A model generated the notes under the pieces. That model made no database searches, was not told the DNA's origin, and was given only the letters and a program-made list of their open reading frames with translations. 48,731 bases of DNA from Parabacteroides chinchillae (GTDB taxonomy: Bacteria; Bacteroidota; Bacteroidia; Bacteroidales; Tannerellaceae): NCBI RefSeq assembly GCF_900108035.1, contig NZ_FNVS01000024.1, forward strand, positions 1-48,731, in the 5' to 3' direction. Positions within the stretch are counted from its first letter, which is position 1; each line of letters opens with the position of its first letter. A program made the position numbers and the translations under genes. Below, piece after piece: positions 31,687 through 42,115 of the stretch.

Positions 31687-33474
31687 ATGAAGAATATCCG
31701 CAATTTCTGTATTATTGCTCATATAGACCATGGTAAAAGTACCTTGGCTGACCGTTTGCTTGAGTACACCAAAACTGTAGAGGGTAAAGACTTGCAAGCA
31801 CAGGTTCTTGATGATATGGATCTGGAGCGTGAACGTGGTATCACGATTAAAAGCCATGCTATCCAGATGAAGTATAATTATAAGGGGGAAGAATATATAC
31901 TGAACCTTATCGATACTCCGGGACACGTAGACTTTTCGTATGAAGTGTCTCGTTCCATAGCCGCTTGCGAAGGTGCTTTGTTGATTATTGATGCCGCACA
32001 GGGTATTCAGGCACAGACCATTTCCAACCTGTATATGGCTATAGAAAATGATCTAGAGATTATTCCGGTGATGAATAAGATTGACTTGCCGAGTGCTATG
32101 CCGGAAGAAGTGGAAGATCAGATCGTAGAGCTGCTGGGCTGCCCTCGGACAGACATTCTGCGTGCCAGTGGTAAAACAGGAGAGGGTGTTTTCGAGATAC
32201 TTGATACGATTATAGAAAAAGTTCCGGCTCCGAAAGGGGATCCCGAAGCTCCGTTGCAGTGTCTTATTTTCGACTCCGTGTTTAATTCTTTCCGCGGTAT
32301 TATTGCTTATTTCAAGGTGGTAAACGGGGTGATACGTAAAGGTGATCATGTCAAGTTTATTGCTACCGGCAAGGAATATGATGCCGACGAAGTTGGGGTA
32401 TTGAAGCTGGATATGTCTCCCCGTAGTGAAATCCGTACTGGCGACGTAGGTTATATAATTTCCGGTATAAAGACTTCCCGGGAAGTTCGTGTAGGTGATA
32501 CTATTACGCACGTGGACAGACCCGCAAAAGAAGCAATTGCCGGTTTCGAAGAGGTAAAGCCGATGGTGTTTGCCGGTGTTTATCCTATCGAAACGGAAGA
32601 CTTTGAAAACTTGCGTGCGTCGTTGGAAAAGTTACAGTTGAATGATGCCTCCCTTACCTTCCAACCGGAAAGTTCTGCTGCATTAGGCTTTGGATTCCGT
32701 TGCGGTTTCCTGGGTTTGTTGCACATGGAGATCGTGCAGGAACGTCTGGATCGCGAGTTTAATATGGATGTTATCACAACAGTTCCGAACGTATCTTATA
32801 AGGTCTATACAAAGAAAGACGAATGTATCGAAGTGCACAATCCGAGCGGTTTGCCCGATCCTACGTTGATTGACCATATAGAAGAACCGTTTATCCGTGC
32901 TTCCGTCATAACTAATACGACCTACATTGGTCCGATCATGACACTTTGCCTGGGTAAACGTGGTATATTGCTTAAACAGGAGTATATTTCCGGTGATCGT
33001 GTCGAGATTCACTACGATCTGCCTTTGGGCGAAATTGTGATTGATTTTTATGATAAGCTGAAAAGTATTTCCAAAGGGTATGCCTCATTCGATTACCATA
33101 TACATGATTTTCGCCCCAGTAAGTTGGCAAAGTTGGATATACTGCTGAATGGCGAACCGGTAGATGCCTTGTCTACACTTACACATGTAGATAATAGTGT
33201 AGCCTTTGGACGTCGCATGTGTGAGAAGCTGAAAGAGCTTATTCCGCGCCAGCAGTTCGATATTGCAATTCAAGCTGCTATTGGAGCTAAGATTATTGCC
33301 CGTGAAACCATAAAGGCTGTCCGTAAAGATGTTACGGCTAAATGTTACGGTGGTGATATTTCGCGTAAACGGAAACTGTTGGAAAAACAGAAAGAGGGAA
33401 AGAAACGTATGAAACAAATCGGAACAGTGGAAGTGCCCCAAAAAGCATTCCTTGCTGTACTGAAATTAGATTAA
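31687..33474 (+). CDS. lepA: elongation factor 4 (LepA)
   Basis: A 595-residue translational GTPase, full length. G1 is AHIDHGKST (10-18), the switch region ERGITI, G3 DTPGHVDF, G4 NKID. Domains II to V follow, and the LepA-specific C-terminal domain begins near [10 protein letters not shown] and ends [22 protein letters not shown]4 acts on stalled or mis-translocated ribosomes, chiefly under ionic or stress conditions. A strong terminator follows. It is monocistronic, convergent with the carbamoyltransferase gene. Confidence 0.97.
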   Translation: MKNIRNFCIIAHIDHGKSTLADRLLEYTKTVEGKDLQAQVLDDMDLERERGITIKSHAIQMKYNYKGEEYILNLIDTPGHVDFSYEVSRSIAACEGALLIIDAAQGIQAQTISNLYMAIENDLEIIPVMNKIDLPSAMPEEVEDQIVELLGCPRTDILRASGKTGEGVFEILDTIIEKVPAPKGDPEAPLQCLIFDSVFNSFRGIIAYFKVVNGVIRKGDHVKFIATGKEYDADEVGVLKLDMSPRSEIRTGDVGYIISGIKTSREVRVGDTITHVDRPAKEAIAGFEEVKPMVFAGVYPIETEDFENLRASLEKLQLNDASLTFQPESSAALGFGFRCGFLGLLHMEIVQERLDREFNMDVITTVPNVSYKVYTKKDECIEVHNPSGLPDPTLIDHIEEPFIRASVITNTTYIGPIMTLCLGKRGILLKQEYISGDRVEIHYDLPLGEIVIDFYDKLKSISKGYASFDYHIHDFRPSKLAKLDILLNGEPVDALSTLTHVDNSVAFGRRMCEKLKELIPRQQFDIAIQAAIGAKIIARETIKAVRKDVTAKCYGGDISRKRKLLEKQKEGKKRMKQIGTVEVPQKAFLAVLKLD

Positions 33475-33497
33475 AACGAAAAAGTTGGATGTGTAGA

Positions 33498-33524
33498 AAG
33501 GATGCCTCGGTTTGAAGCATCCTT
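33498..33524 (+). terminator. lepA terminator
   Basis: AAGGATGC (33498-33505) pairs with GCATCCTT (33517-33524) around an 11-nt loop, followed by TTTT: a classical intrinsic terminator between two convergent genes. Confidence 0.8.
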
Positions 33525-33533
33525 TTTTGTCTT

Positions 33534-35372
33534 CTAATCCGTCCATTCCATTGGAACGGACTTGATGTTTTCTTCCGGTTGATCCTGTTTGGCGAAAAGC
33601 CAGTTGCCAATGACCAGGTAATTCATTCCCGTACTCATAAAGCAGCAATAGGCGTCATCGGGCGTACAAACGATAGGTTCGCCTCTGACATTGAAGCTTG
33701 TGTTTACAAGAACGCTGCAACCCGTCAGTTTCTTGAAAGCGTTCAACAAAGAATAATAACGCGGATTGGTTTGCATCGATACTGTCTGGACACGGGCACT
33801 GAAGTCTACATGTGTTATAGCTTGCAGCGACGAGCGGTTTACGTAGAGCTTTTCTAAATAAGGCAAAGCCTCATAATCATAGGGTAGTGGTAATCTGTGG
33901 CTTACGGATAGATTTGCTACTTTAAGCATATAAGGCGAGGTTTCGCTCATGTCAAAGTATTTGGAGACATCTTCTTCTAAGACACTGGGGGCGAAGGGAC
34001 GGAAACTTTCCCTGAACTTTATCTCGAGATTCAGCATTTTTTGCATGCTGGTGTTTCTAGGATCGGCCAGGATGGAACGGTTTCCCAATGCTCTTGGTCC
34101 GAATTCCATTCTTCCCTGGAACCAGCCTACAATCATTCCGTCGTTAAGCAGCGAGGCTACCTTATTATATAATGTATCGTTGTCCAGCCTTATGCCTTGC
34201 GCGTTTTTCTTTCGCATAAATGCCTGGACAGACGCGTCGGTAAAGCATGGCCCCAGATAAGAACCGGACATACTGTCGGGTGTGTGTACGGTTCGTTCTT
34301 CTTTTAGGTAAGTGTGCCAGGTTGCGTAAGCGGCACCTAGAGCGCCCCCGGCATCTCCAGCTGCCGGTTGAATCCATATTTTGTTGAACAGATTGCTGCG
34401 TTCTATCTTTCCGTTGGCTACGCAATTCAGAGCAACGCCTCCGGCCAGCACAAGGTTGGCACATTGTGTCAATTGTTTTGTGGTTTCAATAAGCCGCAGC
34501 AATACTTCCTCAGTGACAGACTGGATGGCATAAGCCAAATCCATGTATTTCTGAGATAATTCCTCCTCCGGCTTCCGGGGTGGAAATCCGAAAAGCTTTT
34601 CCCATTTACTGTTTTGAGTCATCTTTAATCCTGTGGCATAGTCGAAGTAATCCATGTTAAGCAGGAAGGAACCATCTTGGCGGATGTCTATCAGACTTTC
34701 TTTTATAATCCGGATGTATTCCTGTGTTTGGGATGAAAGGGTGCCATAAGGTGCCAATCCCATCAGTTTATATTCTCCGCTGTTCACTTTGAATCCACAG
34801 TAATAGGTGAATGCTGAATAAAGCAGTCCGAGAGAATGCGGAAACTGAAGTTCGCGAAGTAACCTGATCTCTTTGCCTTCGCCAATACTGATTGTTGTGG
34901 TCGCCCATTCGCCAACACCGTCTACTGTCAGGATAGCTGCTTTGTCAAAAGGAGACGGATAGAAAGCACTTGCCGCATGCGATAAGTGATGTTCCGGAAA
35001 TAGTATTTGTGTGTCTATTTCTTGTTTCAGAAGCTCTTCACACAGGATACGTTTCATGTAAAGCTTTTCCTTTACCCATACAGGCATAGCTTTGGCGAAA
35101 TTACGGAAACCTTTCGGAGCGAAGGCGTGGTATGTTTCCAGTAACCGTTCAAACTTGATGAATGGTTTTTCATAGAATGCTACATATGAAATATCAGTAC
35201 CGTTTATTCCAGCCTCTTCCAATACATATTTTATGGCATGATGAGGAAAGGAAGAATCATGTTTGGTACGTGTAAAGCGTTCTTCCTGTGCTGCGGCTAT
35301 TACCTCACCGTCTATTAGTAAAGCAGCGGCACTATCGTGGTAGTATGCAGATATTCCAAGTATAGCTTTCAT
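33534..35372 (-). CDS. carbamoyltransferase (NodU/CmcH family)
   Basis: A 612-residue O-carbamoyltransferase. The N-terminal Kae1-like domain opens ILGISAYYHDSAAALLIDGE (the conserved HDS), contains EERFTRTKHDSSFP and HHLSHAASAFYPSPFD (metal ligands) and VDGVGEWATT. The C-terminal YrdC-like domain contains GRMEFGPRALGNRSILADPR and NTSFNVRGEPIVCTP. The enzyme would move a carbamoyl group from carbamoyl phosphate via an adenylate to a hydroxyl on a sugar or antibiotic-like acceptor. The acceptor is unknown. It starts 3 bases after the stop of the OmpA-like gene, so they share a transcript. Confidence 0.93.
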   Translation of the reverse strand: MKAILGISAYYHDSAAALLIDGEVIAAAQEERFTRTKHDSSFPHHAIKYVLEEAGINGTDISYVAFYEKPFIKFERLLETYHAFAPKGFRNFAKAMPVWVKEKLYMKRILCEELLKQEIDTQILFPEHHLSHAASAFYPSPFDKAAILTVDGVGEWATTTISIGEGKEIRLLRELQFPHSLGLLYSAFTYYCGFKVNSGEYKLMGLAPYGTLSSQTQEYIRIIKESLIDIRQDGSFLLNMDYFDYATGLKMTQNSKWEKLFGFPPRKPEEELSQKYMDLAYAIQSVTEEVLLRLIETTKQLTQCANLVLAGGVALNCVANGKIERSNLFNKIWIQPAAGDAGGALGAAYATWHTYLKEERTVHTPDSMSGSYLGPCFTDASVQAFMRKKNAQGIRLDNDTLYNKVASLLNDGMIVGWFQGRMEFGPRALGNRSILADPRNTSMQKMLNLEIKFRESFRPFAPSVLEEDVSKYFDMSETSPYMLKVANLSVSHRLPLPYDYEALPYLEKLYVNRSSLQAITHVDFSARVQTVSMQTNPRYYSLLNAFKKLTGCSVLVNTSFNVRGEPIVCTPDDAYCCFMSTGMNYLVIGNWLFAKQDQPEENIKSVPMEWTD

Positions 35373-35375
35373 CCG

Positions 35376-36209
35376 TTATTTCAGTATCTCCAGCAGTTTG
35401 TTCAACTTCGGAGCCATGATGATTTCCGTACGGCGGTTCTTACTGCGGCCGTCAGCTGTTTCATTGTCGGCTACAGGCATAAATTCTCCCCGGCCGCTGG
35501 GTTGTATTTGCAACGGGTTCACACCATAATCTTTGGTAAGTATGCGGACAACGGAAGTTGCACGGATCACACTCAAGTCCCAGTTGTCTTTGAATTGGGC
35601 AGTGTTGATTGGCTTACTATCCGTATGGCCTTCTATATATACATCTATGTCTGTCTGTTTATTCAGCACTTCTGCCAATTTAGCCAGTGCTTCTTTACCG
35701 CGTTTGTCTACTTTGGCGCTGCCCGATTCGAAGAGAAGTTTGTCGGACATGGCAACATATACTTTGCCATCTTTTTCGGTAACCGTAAGTTCATCGCTGC
35801 TGAACCCCAGAAGAGCATCTTTTACACTATTCAACAGGTTTTGTACTTTCTCGTTCTGGGCATGGATCAAATCCTGCAGTTCGTTGATGGTACGTTCGCG
35901 CTTGTCTAATTCACTCATCTTTTCACTAAGAAGCGAATTTAATTTATCCTGTTCGCCCATATTGGCATTGAGCATTGTCTGATAGTTACGGATGTTACGT
36001 CCCATTTGTGCTGTGTCGCGCAACAATTCATTCAGACGGGCAGATAACTGGGTATTGTCGTCACCGCATTTACCAAGTTGTTCCTTTAAAGCTTCGGCAC
36101 GTCCGATAGCTTCCAGACGACCGTTTTCGGCTAATAAATACTTCCCTTTTGTAACGCAGGAAGTGCAAACCAACAGTGTTGAGGCTGCTACGATTACTGC
36201 TTTCTTCAT
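35376..36209 (-). CDS. OmpA-family lipoprotein
   Basis: A 277-residue envelope protein. The signal peptide ends in a lipobox (STLLVCTSC), so it is anchored as a lipoprotein. A long coiled-coil (about residues 30-130, many Glu/Leu/Asn with QDKLNSLLSEKMSELDKRER) leads to an OmpA/MotB peptidoglycan-binding domain (about 150-275) with VYIEGHTDSKPINTAQFKDN and GRGEFMPVADNETADGRSKN, including the Asp and Arg that bind diaminopimelate. It probably tethers the outer membrane to peptidoglycan. It is the first gene of an operon with the carbamoyltransferase. Confidence 0.92.
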   Translation of the reverse strand: MKKAVIVAASTLLVCTSCVTKGKYLLAENGRLEAIGRAEALKEQLGKCGDDNTQLSARLNELLRDTAQMGRNIRNYQTMLNANMGEQDKLNSLLSEKMSELDKRERTINELQDLIHAQNEKVQNLLNSVKDALLGFSSDELTVTEKDGKVYVAMSDKLLFESGSAKVDKRGKEALAKLAEVLNKQTDIDVYIEGHTDSKPINTAQFKDNWDLSVIRATSVVRILTKDYGVNPLQIQPSGRGEFMPVADNETADGRSKNRRTEIIMAPKLNKLLEILK

Positions 36210-36461
36210 AATGACAAATAAAATTTAGCGAATGTAATATTTATTACATTTTACATGCATATTGTTTAGTTTATTTGTTTTCCGTAAACATAATTAAAGA
36301 ATAGGCCGTATGAATATAAACGAATTATAGAATGCTATGCTGTTTTTATGAGAGATGGATTGTGTCTGCTTATTCGGAAAAGAATTCTTTGCATATGTTC
36401 GGATTTTTATCGAATATTGCACTTTGAAAATTCTGTTGGAAAGTTGACATAGTATCAGAAG

Positions 36462-37802
36462 ATGGGGAAAGTACTTATTATTGATGACGAGAAGCAGATA
36501 CTGAGTTTACTGTCACGTATTATCGGGCTGGAAGGATATGAAGTTTATCAGGCTTCTTCCTGTAAAACCGGTTTGAAGCAGCTTGAGCAGTATACACCGG
36601 AAGTGGTGTTGTGCGACGTGCGGCTACCGGATGGAAGTGGTGTGGAATTAGTTTCGGAGTTGAAGAAGCTGTGTCCCTTAACGGAAGTTATTTTACTTAC
36701 GGCGCATGGCAATATACCTGATGGTGTTCAGGCTATTAAGAACGGAGCGTACAATTATATAACAAAAGGAGATGACAATAACTGTATTCTTCCTTTAATT
36801 GCGCAGGCAATGGACAAAGCTTCGTTAGCTTATCGTCAACAAAAAGAAACAGTTTCGTCTGTAGGGCAGCAATACTCTTTTGATGTGATTGTTGGTAATT
36901 CTCCTGCCATCCGGGAGGCTGTTTCTTTGGCACAGAAAGTAGCTACTACAGATGTTCCGGTTTTGCTGACTGGCGAGACAGGAACGGGTAAGGAGGTCTT
37001 TGCCCAATCTATCCACCGGCACAGTGATCGTCAAGGAAAGGCTTTTGTTGCGGTCAACTGTTCTTCTTTCAGCCGTGATCTTTTGGAAAGCGAGATGTTT
37101 GGTCATAAGGCTGGGGCATTCACAGGAGCTTTGAAGGAGACAAAAGGCTTGTTTGAAGAAGCATCCGGAGGTACGATATTTCTTGATGAAATAGGAGAGA
37201 TGGCTTTTGATTTGCAAGCTAAATTATTGCGTATTCTGGAGACCGGAGAATTTCTGAAGATCGGGGATACTAAACCAATCAAGGTTGATGTCCGTGTTAT
37301 TGCTGCTACAAATCGGGACTTAGCCAAAGAAATTGCTAATAATAATTTTCGTGAGGATCTTTTCTATCGCCTGTCGGTTTTCCAGATTCATCTGCCGGCT
37401 TTACGTGATCGTACTGGCGATATTCCTCTTTATGTAAAAGCGTTTGTTGATGTATTTGCTGCAAAGATGGGTAAAAAGCAGATGAGGGTTTCTTCCGAAT
37501 ATATTAACGCCTTAAAGCTTCATCCCTGGAAAGGAAATGTTCGTGAACTGCGCAATGTAATAGAACGTAGTCTTATTATAGCTGATGGAGATGTCCTGAC
37601 TATCGATACTCTACCTTTATATATGCTCCATCCGGAAGCTGCTTCTGCAGATAATTATTCGGGTTTTGACCTGAGTGGAATGGAAAAAATGCACATTTCG
37701 AAAGTCCTTAAATATACGAATGGTAATAAAACCGAAACTTCACGCCTGCTAGGTATAGGCCTTACTACATTATACAGAAAAATAGAAGAATACGGATTAT
37801 AA
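36462..37802 (+). CDS. sigma-54-dependent NtrC-family response regulator
   Basis: A 446-residue three-domain regulator. The receiver domain (1-120) has IIDDE and phospho-acceptor Asp52 in LCDVRLPDG. The AAA+ domain has Walker A GETGTGKE (171-178), the sigma-54-contact loop GAFTGA (218-223) and Walker B GGTIFLDEIGEM. A Fis-type HTH closes the protein (NKTETSRLLGIGLTTLYRKI). It sits directly upstream of the potassium operon, which ends in a histidine kinase, so it is the probable partner of that kinase, in place of the usual OmpR-type KdpE. A terminator follows it. Confidence 0.93.
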   Translation: MGKVLIIDDEKQILSLLSRIIGLEGYEVYQASSCKTGLKQLEQYTPEVVLCDVRLPDGSGVELVSELKKLCPLTEVILLTAHGNIPDGVQAIKNGAYNYITKGDDNNCILPLIAQAMDKASLAYRQQKETVSSVGQQYSFDVIVGNSPAIREAVSLAQKVATTDVPVLLTGETGTGKEVFAQSIHRHSDRQGKAFVAVNCSSFSRDLLESEMFGHKAGAFTGALKETKGLFEEASGGTIFLDEIGEMAFDLQAKLLRILETGEFLKIGDTKPIKVDVRVIAATNRDLAKEIANNNFREDLFYRLSVFQIHLPALRDRTGDIPLYVKAFVDVFAAKMGKKQMRVSSEYINALKLHPWKGNVRELRNVIERSLIIADGDVLTIDTLPLYMLHPEAASADNYSGFDLSGMEKMHISKVLKYTNGNKTETSRLLGIGLTTLYRKIEEYGL

Positions 37803-37850
37803 TTTTCTGTTCTTTTTTTCATTTTGAAAAACCAACCCTTCCATTTTGAA

Positions 37851-37877
37851 AAGGTATAAGATAAATTCTTATACCTT
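37851..37877 (+). terminator. terminator after the response regulator gene
   Basis: Perfect 10-bp stem AAGGTATAAG / CTTATACCTT with a 7-nt loop, followed by CTTTTTT. It separates the regulator from the kdp transcript. Confidence 0.8.
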
Positions 37878-37995
37878 CTTTTTTATGTAAAATACTGCTT
37901 TGTAGTATGTTATGGATTTATTTCCTCTTTTGGCATGCCTTTGGTTTATAGAATAGCGAAATCAAGAGTATGAATAGATTAAAAGAAATTTGGTC
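37878..37995 (+). promoter_or_regulatory. promoter region of the kdp operon
   Basis: Between the terminator and the first small ORF. TTGGCATGCCTTTGGTT (around 37929-37945) resembles a sigma-54 -24/-12 element but the two GG elements are 11 rather than 12 bases apart, so it may be a variant or chance. No clear TAnnTTTG box is seen. Confidence 0.35.
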
Positions 37996-38091
37996 ATGGA
38001 AAATTCACTGTCATTTTTATTTATGTGTTTGACGGGCGTTGCCTGTTATTGGTTCTTTTTTAAGTGTGTTGATTGGTTCGAAAAGATTTAG
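37996..38091 (+). CDS. 31-residue membrane peptide ahead of kdpF
   Basis: MENSLSFLFMCLTGVACYWF followed by FFKCVDWFEKI: a single hydrophobic helix with a short charged end. It lies 18 bases before kdpF and is preceded by a reasonable start context. It may be an extra small subunit or leader peptide of the potassium pump operon. I know of no name for it, and being so short it could be chance. Confidence 0.5.
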   Translation: MENSLSFLFMCLTGVACYWFFFKCVDWFEKI

Positions 38092-38109
38092 AAGAAAGGA
38101 GATTTAAGT

Positions 38110-38190
38110 ATGTATTTGATTTTAGCTATACTTTGTTTGGTAATCTTCGGGTATCTGATGTATGTATTGGTTAAACCCGAAAAGTTTTAA
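38110..38190 (+). CDS. kdpF: KdpF small subunit of the potassium pump
   Basis: A 26-residue peptide, MYLILAILCLVIFGYLMYVL followed by VKPEKF. The single membrane helix and the ending P-E-K-F are the hallmark of KdpF, which stabilises the KdpABC complex. It lies 18 bases before kdpA. It was found by reading, being too short for usual gene finders. Confidence 0.85.
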   Translation: MYLILAILCLVIFGYLMYVLVKPEKF

Positions 38191-38208
38191 TTCTAATAAG
38201 ACGAAAAG

Positions 38209-39915
38209 ATGAATACTGAATTGTTGGGCGTTATTGCGCAAATAGTCCTCTTGCTCGTATTGAGCTATCCGTTGGGAAAACATATTGCGAAAGTATATAA
38301 GGACGGAAGCGACTGGATGCGTTTTATGGCTCCGGTAGAGAAGTTTATGTATAAGATTTGCGGAATCAACCCCGAAGAAGAGATGAACTGGAAGGTTTTC
38401 CTCAAATCATTGCTTGTTATTAATATATTCTGGTTCTTTTGGGGAATGATCTTGCTGGTATTACAGGGTTACCTTCCGTTGAATCCGGACGGAAATGCGG
38501 GACAAACGCCCGATCAGGCGTTTAATACCTGTATCAGTTTTATGGTAAACTGCAACCTGCAGCATTATAGTGGCGAAAGTGGTTTGACTTACTTCACTCA
38601 ATTGTTTGTTATTATGCTGTTTCAGTTTATTACGGCAGCAACCGGTATGGCTGCAATGGCCGGAGTAATGAAGGCGATGGCAGCCAAAACAACACAAACA
38701 ATTGGTAATTTCTGGAAATATCTGGTGATAAGCTGTACACGTATTTTGTTCCCTATGTCTCTGATTGTTGGTTTAATCCTTATCCTGCAAGGTGTTCCGA
38801 TGGGTTTTGATGGAAAGATGAAAGTTGCAACATTAGAAGGTGCCGAACAATTAGTTTCGCAGGGCCCGACAGCGGCTATTGTTCCTATTAAGCAGTTGGG
38901 AACGAATGGCGGAGGTTACTTTGGCGTGAACTCTTCGCATCCGTTGGAGAATCCTACCTATCTGACGAATATGCTGGAATGCTGGTCTATACTGATTATA
39001 CCTATGGCAATGATCTTTGCTTTGGGTTTTTATCTGAAACGTAAAAAACTGGCTTATTCTATCTTTGGCGTGATGCTGTTTGCTTATCTGGCGGGCGTTT
39101 GCCTTAATGTATATCAGGAAATGAACGGTAATCCGAAGATTAGTGAAATGACGATTGACCAACGGTGTGGTTCGATGGAAGGGAAAGAAACACGAATCGG
39201 GGCGGCTGCCACTGCTTTATGGTCGGTAACGACTACGGTCACTTCTAACGGTTCGGTAAATGGTATGCACGACAGCCTGACGCCGCTTAGTGGAATGGTT
39301 GCTATGTTGAATATGCAGATCAATACTTGGTTTGGTGGTGTAGGCGTTGGTTTTCTTAATTATTATACGTTCCTTATTATAGCTGTGTTTATTAGCGGGC
39401 TGATGGTAGGACGTACTCCTGAATTTCTGGGAAAGAAGATAGAAGCCCGGGAAATGAAGATTGCTACTATCGTGGCACTTGCTCATCCATTTGTAATTTT
39501 ATTCTTTACAGCCTTGTCAAGTTATATTTATGCGCATCATCCCGGTATTGTGGAAGCGGAAGGCGGCTGGTTGAACAATCCGGGATACCACGGTTTTAGC
39601 GAGATGCTTTATGAATATACATCTTCGTCCGCTAACAATGGTTCCGGTTTTGAAGGTTTGGGCGATAATACCTGGTTCTGGAACTTTACCTGTGGTCTGG
39701 CATTAATTATTTCGCGCTATTTGCCGATTATCGGTCAGGTTGCTATTGCCGGATTGCTGGCTCAGAAAAAATTCATCCCCGAAAGTGCTGGCACATTAAA
39801 GACAGACACAGGTACATTTGCCGTGATGACATTCTGCGTTATCGTGATTGTAGCTGCTTTGTCCTTCTTCCCTGCATTATCATTAGGCCCGATCGCCGAG
39901 TATTTCTCGTTGTAA
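38209..39915 (+). CDS. kdpA: KdpA, potassium-translocating subunit
   Basis: A 568-residue polytopic membrane protein with ten or so hydrophobic segments and the selectivity-filter-like repeats of KdpA: NTCISFMVNCNLQHYSGESG, LGTNGGGYFGVNSSHPLENP and TSSSANNGSGFEGLG. The filter loops are intact. It forms the K+ channel of the P-type ATPase, which scavenges K+ at low external levels. It is followed after 24 bases by kdpB. Confidence 0.97.
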   Translation: MNTELLGVIAQIVLLLVLSYPLGKHIAKVYKDGSDWMRFMAPVEKFMYKICGINPEEEMNWKVFLKSLLVINIFWFFWGMILLVLQGYLPLNPDGNAGQTPDQAFNTCISFMVNCNLQHYSGESGLTYFTQLFVIMLFQFITAATGMAAMAGVMKAMAAKTTQTIGNFWKYLVISCTRILFPMSLIVGLILILQGVPMGFDGKMKVATLEGAEQLVSQGPTAAIVPIKQLGTNGGGYFGVNSSHPLENPTYLTNMLECWSILIIPMAMIFALGFYLKRKKLAYSIFGVMLFAYLAGVCLNVYQEMNGNPKISEMTIDQRCGSMEGKETRIGAAATALWSVTTTVTSNGSVNGMHDSLTPLSGMVAMLNMQINTWFGGVGVGFLNYYTFLIIAVFISGLMVGRTPEFLGKKIEAREMKIATIVALAHPFVILFFTALSSYIYAHHPGIVEAEGGWLNNPGYHGFSEMLYEYTSSSANNGSGFEGLGDNTWFWNFTCGLALIISRYLPIIGQVAIAGLLAQKKFIPESAGTLKTDTGTFAVMTFCVIVIVAALSFFPALSLGPIAEYFSL

Positions 39916-39939
39916 TTCATAATTTATAATTGATAATTC

Positions 39940-41979
39940 ATGAAAAGTAATAAATCCGCTTCTTTGTTTCCAAAGGAGCTCGTCATAGAAAGCTTAAAGC
40001 AATCGTTCGTTAAGTTGAATCCACGCACGATGTTTCGTAATCCGATTATGTTTATTGTGGAGATTGTGACCTTTGTAATGTTCATTGTTACAATCTGGGC
40101 TGCTGCAACCGGTGCTCAGGATCAAGGTTCGTTTGGTTACAATCTGTTGGTGTTTCTCGTTTTGTTTGTTACGTTGTTGTTTGCCAATTTCGCCGAGGCT
40201 ATTGCCGAAGCACGCGGTAAGGCACAGGCCGATAGTTTGCGTAAGACCCGCGAAGAAACACCAGCCAGGCTGCTTATCGGTAGTGATATTAAAGTAGTCA
40301 GTTCTTCCCGGTTGAAGAAAGGCGATATCTTTGTCTGTGAAGCCGGTGATACTATTCCTATCGACGGAGAAATTCTGGAAGGTCTGGCTTCCATTGACGA
40401 AAGTGCCATAACTGGTGAATCGGCTCCTGTGATTCGAGAGGCCGGAGGTGATAAAAGTTCCGTAACCGGCGGTACGAAAGTACTGTCCGACCAGATAAAA
40501 GTAGTAGTTACCACCCAACCGGGCGAGAGCTTCTTAGATAAGATGATAGCGTTGGTAGAAGGTGCTTCACGTAAAAAGACTCCAAACGAAATTGCACTGA
40601 CAATTCTTTTGGCCGGCTTTACACTGGTGTTTGTTATTGTATGCGCAACTCTTAAACCTTTTGCCGATTATTCTGGTACGGCAATTACGGTAGCTGCTTT
40701 TATTTCTCTGTTTGTTTGTCTGATACCGACAACTATCGGCGGTTTGCTCTCGGCTATCGGTATTGCGGGGATGGATCGCGCCCTTCGTGCCAATGTTATT
40801 ACCAAATCGGGCAAAGCTGTCGAAACGGCCGGCGATATAGATACTTTGCTTCTTGATAAAACCGGAACTATTACGATCGGCAATCGTAAGGCAACCCAGT
40901 TTTATCCTGTATCCGGAATAGATAAACTATCCTTTGTTCGAGCCTGCCTGATGGCGTCTTTGTCAGATGAAACTCCGGAAGGTAAGTCTATTGTTGAACT
41001 CGGACGTGAGAAAGGGATTCGTATACGGGATTTAAGTACTTCCGGTTCGCGAATGATTAAATTTACTGCTGAGACCAAATGCTCCGGCGTCGATTTAAAA
41101 GACGGAACCCGCATCCGCAAAGGTGCCTTTGATGCAATCCGTAAGATGAGTGAAGCTGCTGGCAATCAATATCCGGAAGAAGTGGCCGATCTGGTACGGA
41201 ATATTACCAGCAATGGCGGTACTCCGCTTGTTGTCTCCCAAGATAACTTCATTATCGGTGTGATCGAATTGCAGGATATTATCAAACCGGGTATTCAGGA
41301 ACGTTTTGAGCGTTTACGCAAGATGGGTGTTAAAACCGTGATGGTGACGGGAGATAATCCGTTGACTGCAAAATATATTGCCGAGAAAGCGGGTGTAGAC
41401 GACTATATAGCCGAAGCAAAGCCGGAAGACAAAATGAATTACATTAAGAAAGAACAGGATGCCGGAAAGTTGGTTGCCATGATGGGAGACGGTACGAATG
41501 ATGCGCCGGCACTGGCGCAGGCAAATGTAGGTGTGGCGATGAACAGCGGTACACAAGCGGCCAAAGAAGCCGGCAATATGGTGGACTTGGACAATGATCC
41601 GACTAAACTGATAGAAATTGTTGAGATAGGTAAGCAATTATTAATGACGCGTGGTACGCTGACAACTTTCAGTATTGCTAACGACGTTGCAAAGTACTTT
41701 GCCATTATACCCGCTTTATTCATGGCTTCTATACCTGCATTGGGTGCACTTAATATCATGCATCTGCACAGTCCGGAGTCTGCTATTCTGAGCGCCGTTA
41801 TTTTCAATGCGATCATTATCCCGGTTCTGATACCTTTGGCTCTGCGCGGTGTAGCTTACAAACCGATTGGAGCTTCGGCGTTGCTTCGCCGTAACCTGCT
41901 GATTTATGGTGGTAGTGGCGTTCTTGTTCCGTTTGTCGGGATTAAGTTGATCGATATGGTAGTTAGCCTTTTCTTTTAG
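39940..41979 (+). CDS. kdpB: KdpB, P-type ATPase catalytic subunit
   Basis: A 679-residue P-type ATPase. The phosphorylation motif [10 protein letters not shown] (Asp about 305), the actuator-domain TGES, the hinge [20 protein letters not shown] and seven membrane segments are all visible. It hydrolyses ATP to drive K+ uptake through KdpA. Length is usual. A large antisense open frame over its first quarter is a shadow caused by codon bias. Confidence 0.97.
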   Translation: MKSNKSASLFPKELVIESLKQSFVKLNPRTMFRNPIMFIVEIVTFVMFIVTIWAAATGAQDQGSFGYNLLVFLVLFVTLLFANFAEAIAEARGKAQADSLRKTREETPARLLIGSDIKVVSSSRLKKGDIFVCEAGDTIPIDGEILEGLASIDESAITGESAPVIREAGGDKSSVTGGTKVLSDQIKVVVTTQPGESFLDKMIALVEGASRKKTPNEIALTILLAGFTLVFVIVCATLKPFADYSGTAITVAAFISLFVCLIPTTIGGLLSAIGIAGMDRALRANVITKSGKAVETAGDIDTLLLDKTGTITIGNRKATQFYPVSGIDKLSFVRACLMASLSDETPEGKSIVELGREKGIRIRDLSTSGSRMIKFTAETKCSGVDLKDGTRIRKGAFDAIRKMSEAAGNQYPEEVADLVRNITSNGGTPLVVSQDNFIIGVIELQDIIKPGIQERFERLRKMGVKTVMVTGDNPLTAKYIAEKAGVDDYIAEAKPEDKMNYIKKEQDAGKLVAMMGDGTNDAPALAQANVGVAMNSGTQAAKEAGNMVDLDNDPTKLIEIVEIGKQLLMTRGTLTTFSIANDVAKYFAIIPALFMASIPALGALNIMHLHSPESAILSAVIFNAIIIPVLIPLALRGVAYKPIGASALLRRNLLIYGGSGVLVPFVGIKLIDMVVSLFF

Positions 41980-42014
41980 GCATTTGAATTAAAGAAAAAA
42001 CAGGAAGAAAAAGT

Positions 42015-42107
42015 ATGTTGACAATGATAGACCGAGCGGCTGATAATTATCAAATTACTCTTTCTTCGGTTGAAATAGAAAATAAACGTAATAGTAAAAA
42101 GAAATAA
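42015..42107 (+). CDS. small ORF between kdpB and kdpC
   Basis: A 30-residue ORF, MLTMIDRAADNYQITLSSVE followed by IENKRNSKKK, filling the 136-base gap between kdpB and kdpC and ending 8 bases before kdpC. It is soluble and basic at the end. No family is known to me and coding is uncertain. Confidence 0.25.
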   Translation: MLTMIDRAADNYQITLSSVEIENKRNSKKK

Positions 42108-42115
42108 TTAGCGAT

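Noticed and set aside
37929-37945. Sigma-54 promoter of the kdp operon
   Set aside because: The element looks like TGGCAT...TTTGG but the spacing between the GG elements is 11 instead of 12 bases and the -12 GC is replaced by GG. Kept only as a possibility in the promoter note.
39994-40518. 174-residue antisense ORF within kdpB
   Set aside because: It lies wholly opposite a strongly conserved gene and its product has no family features; it is a codon-bias shadow.
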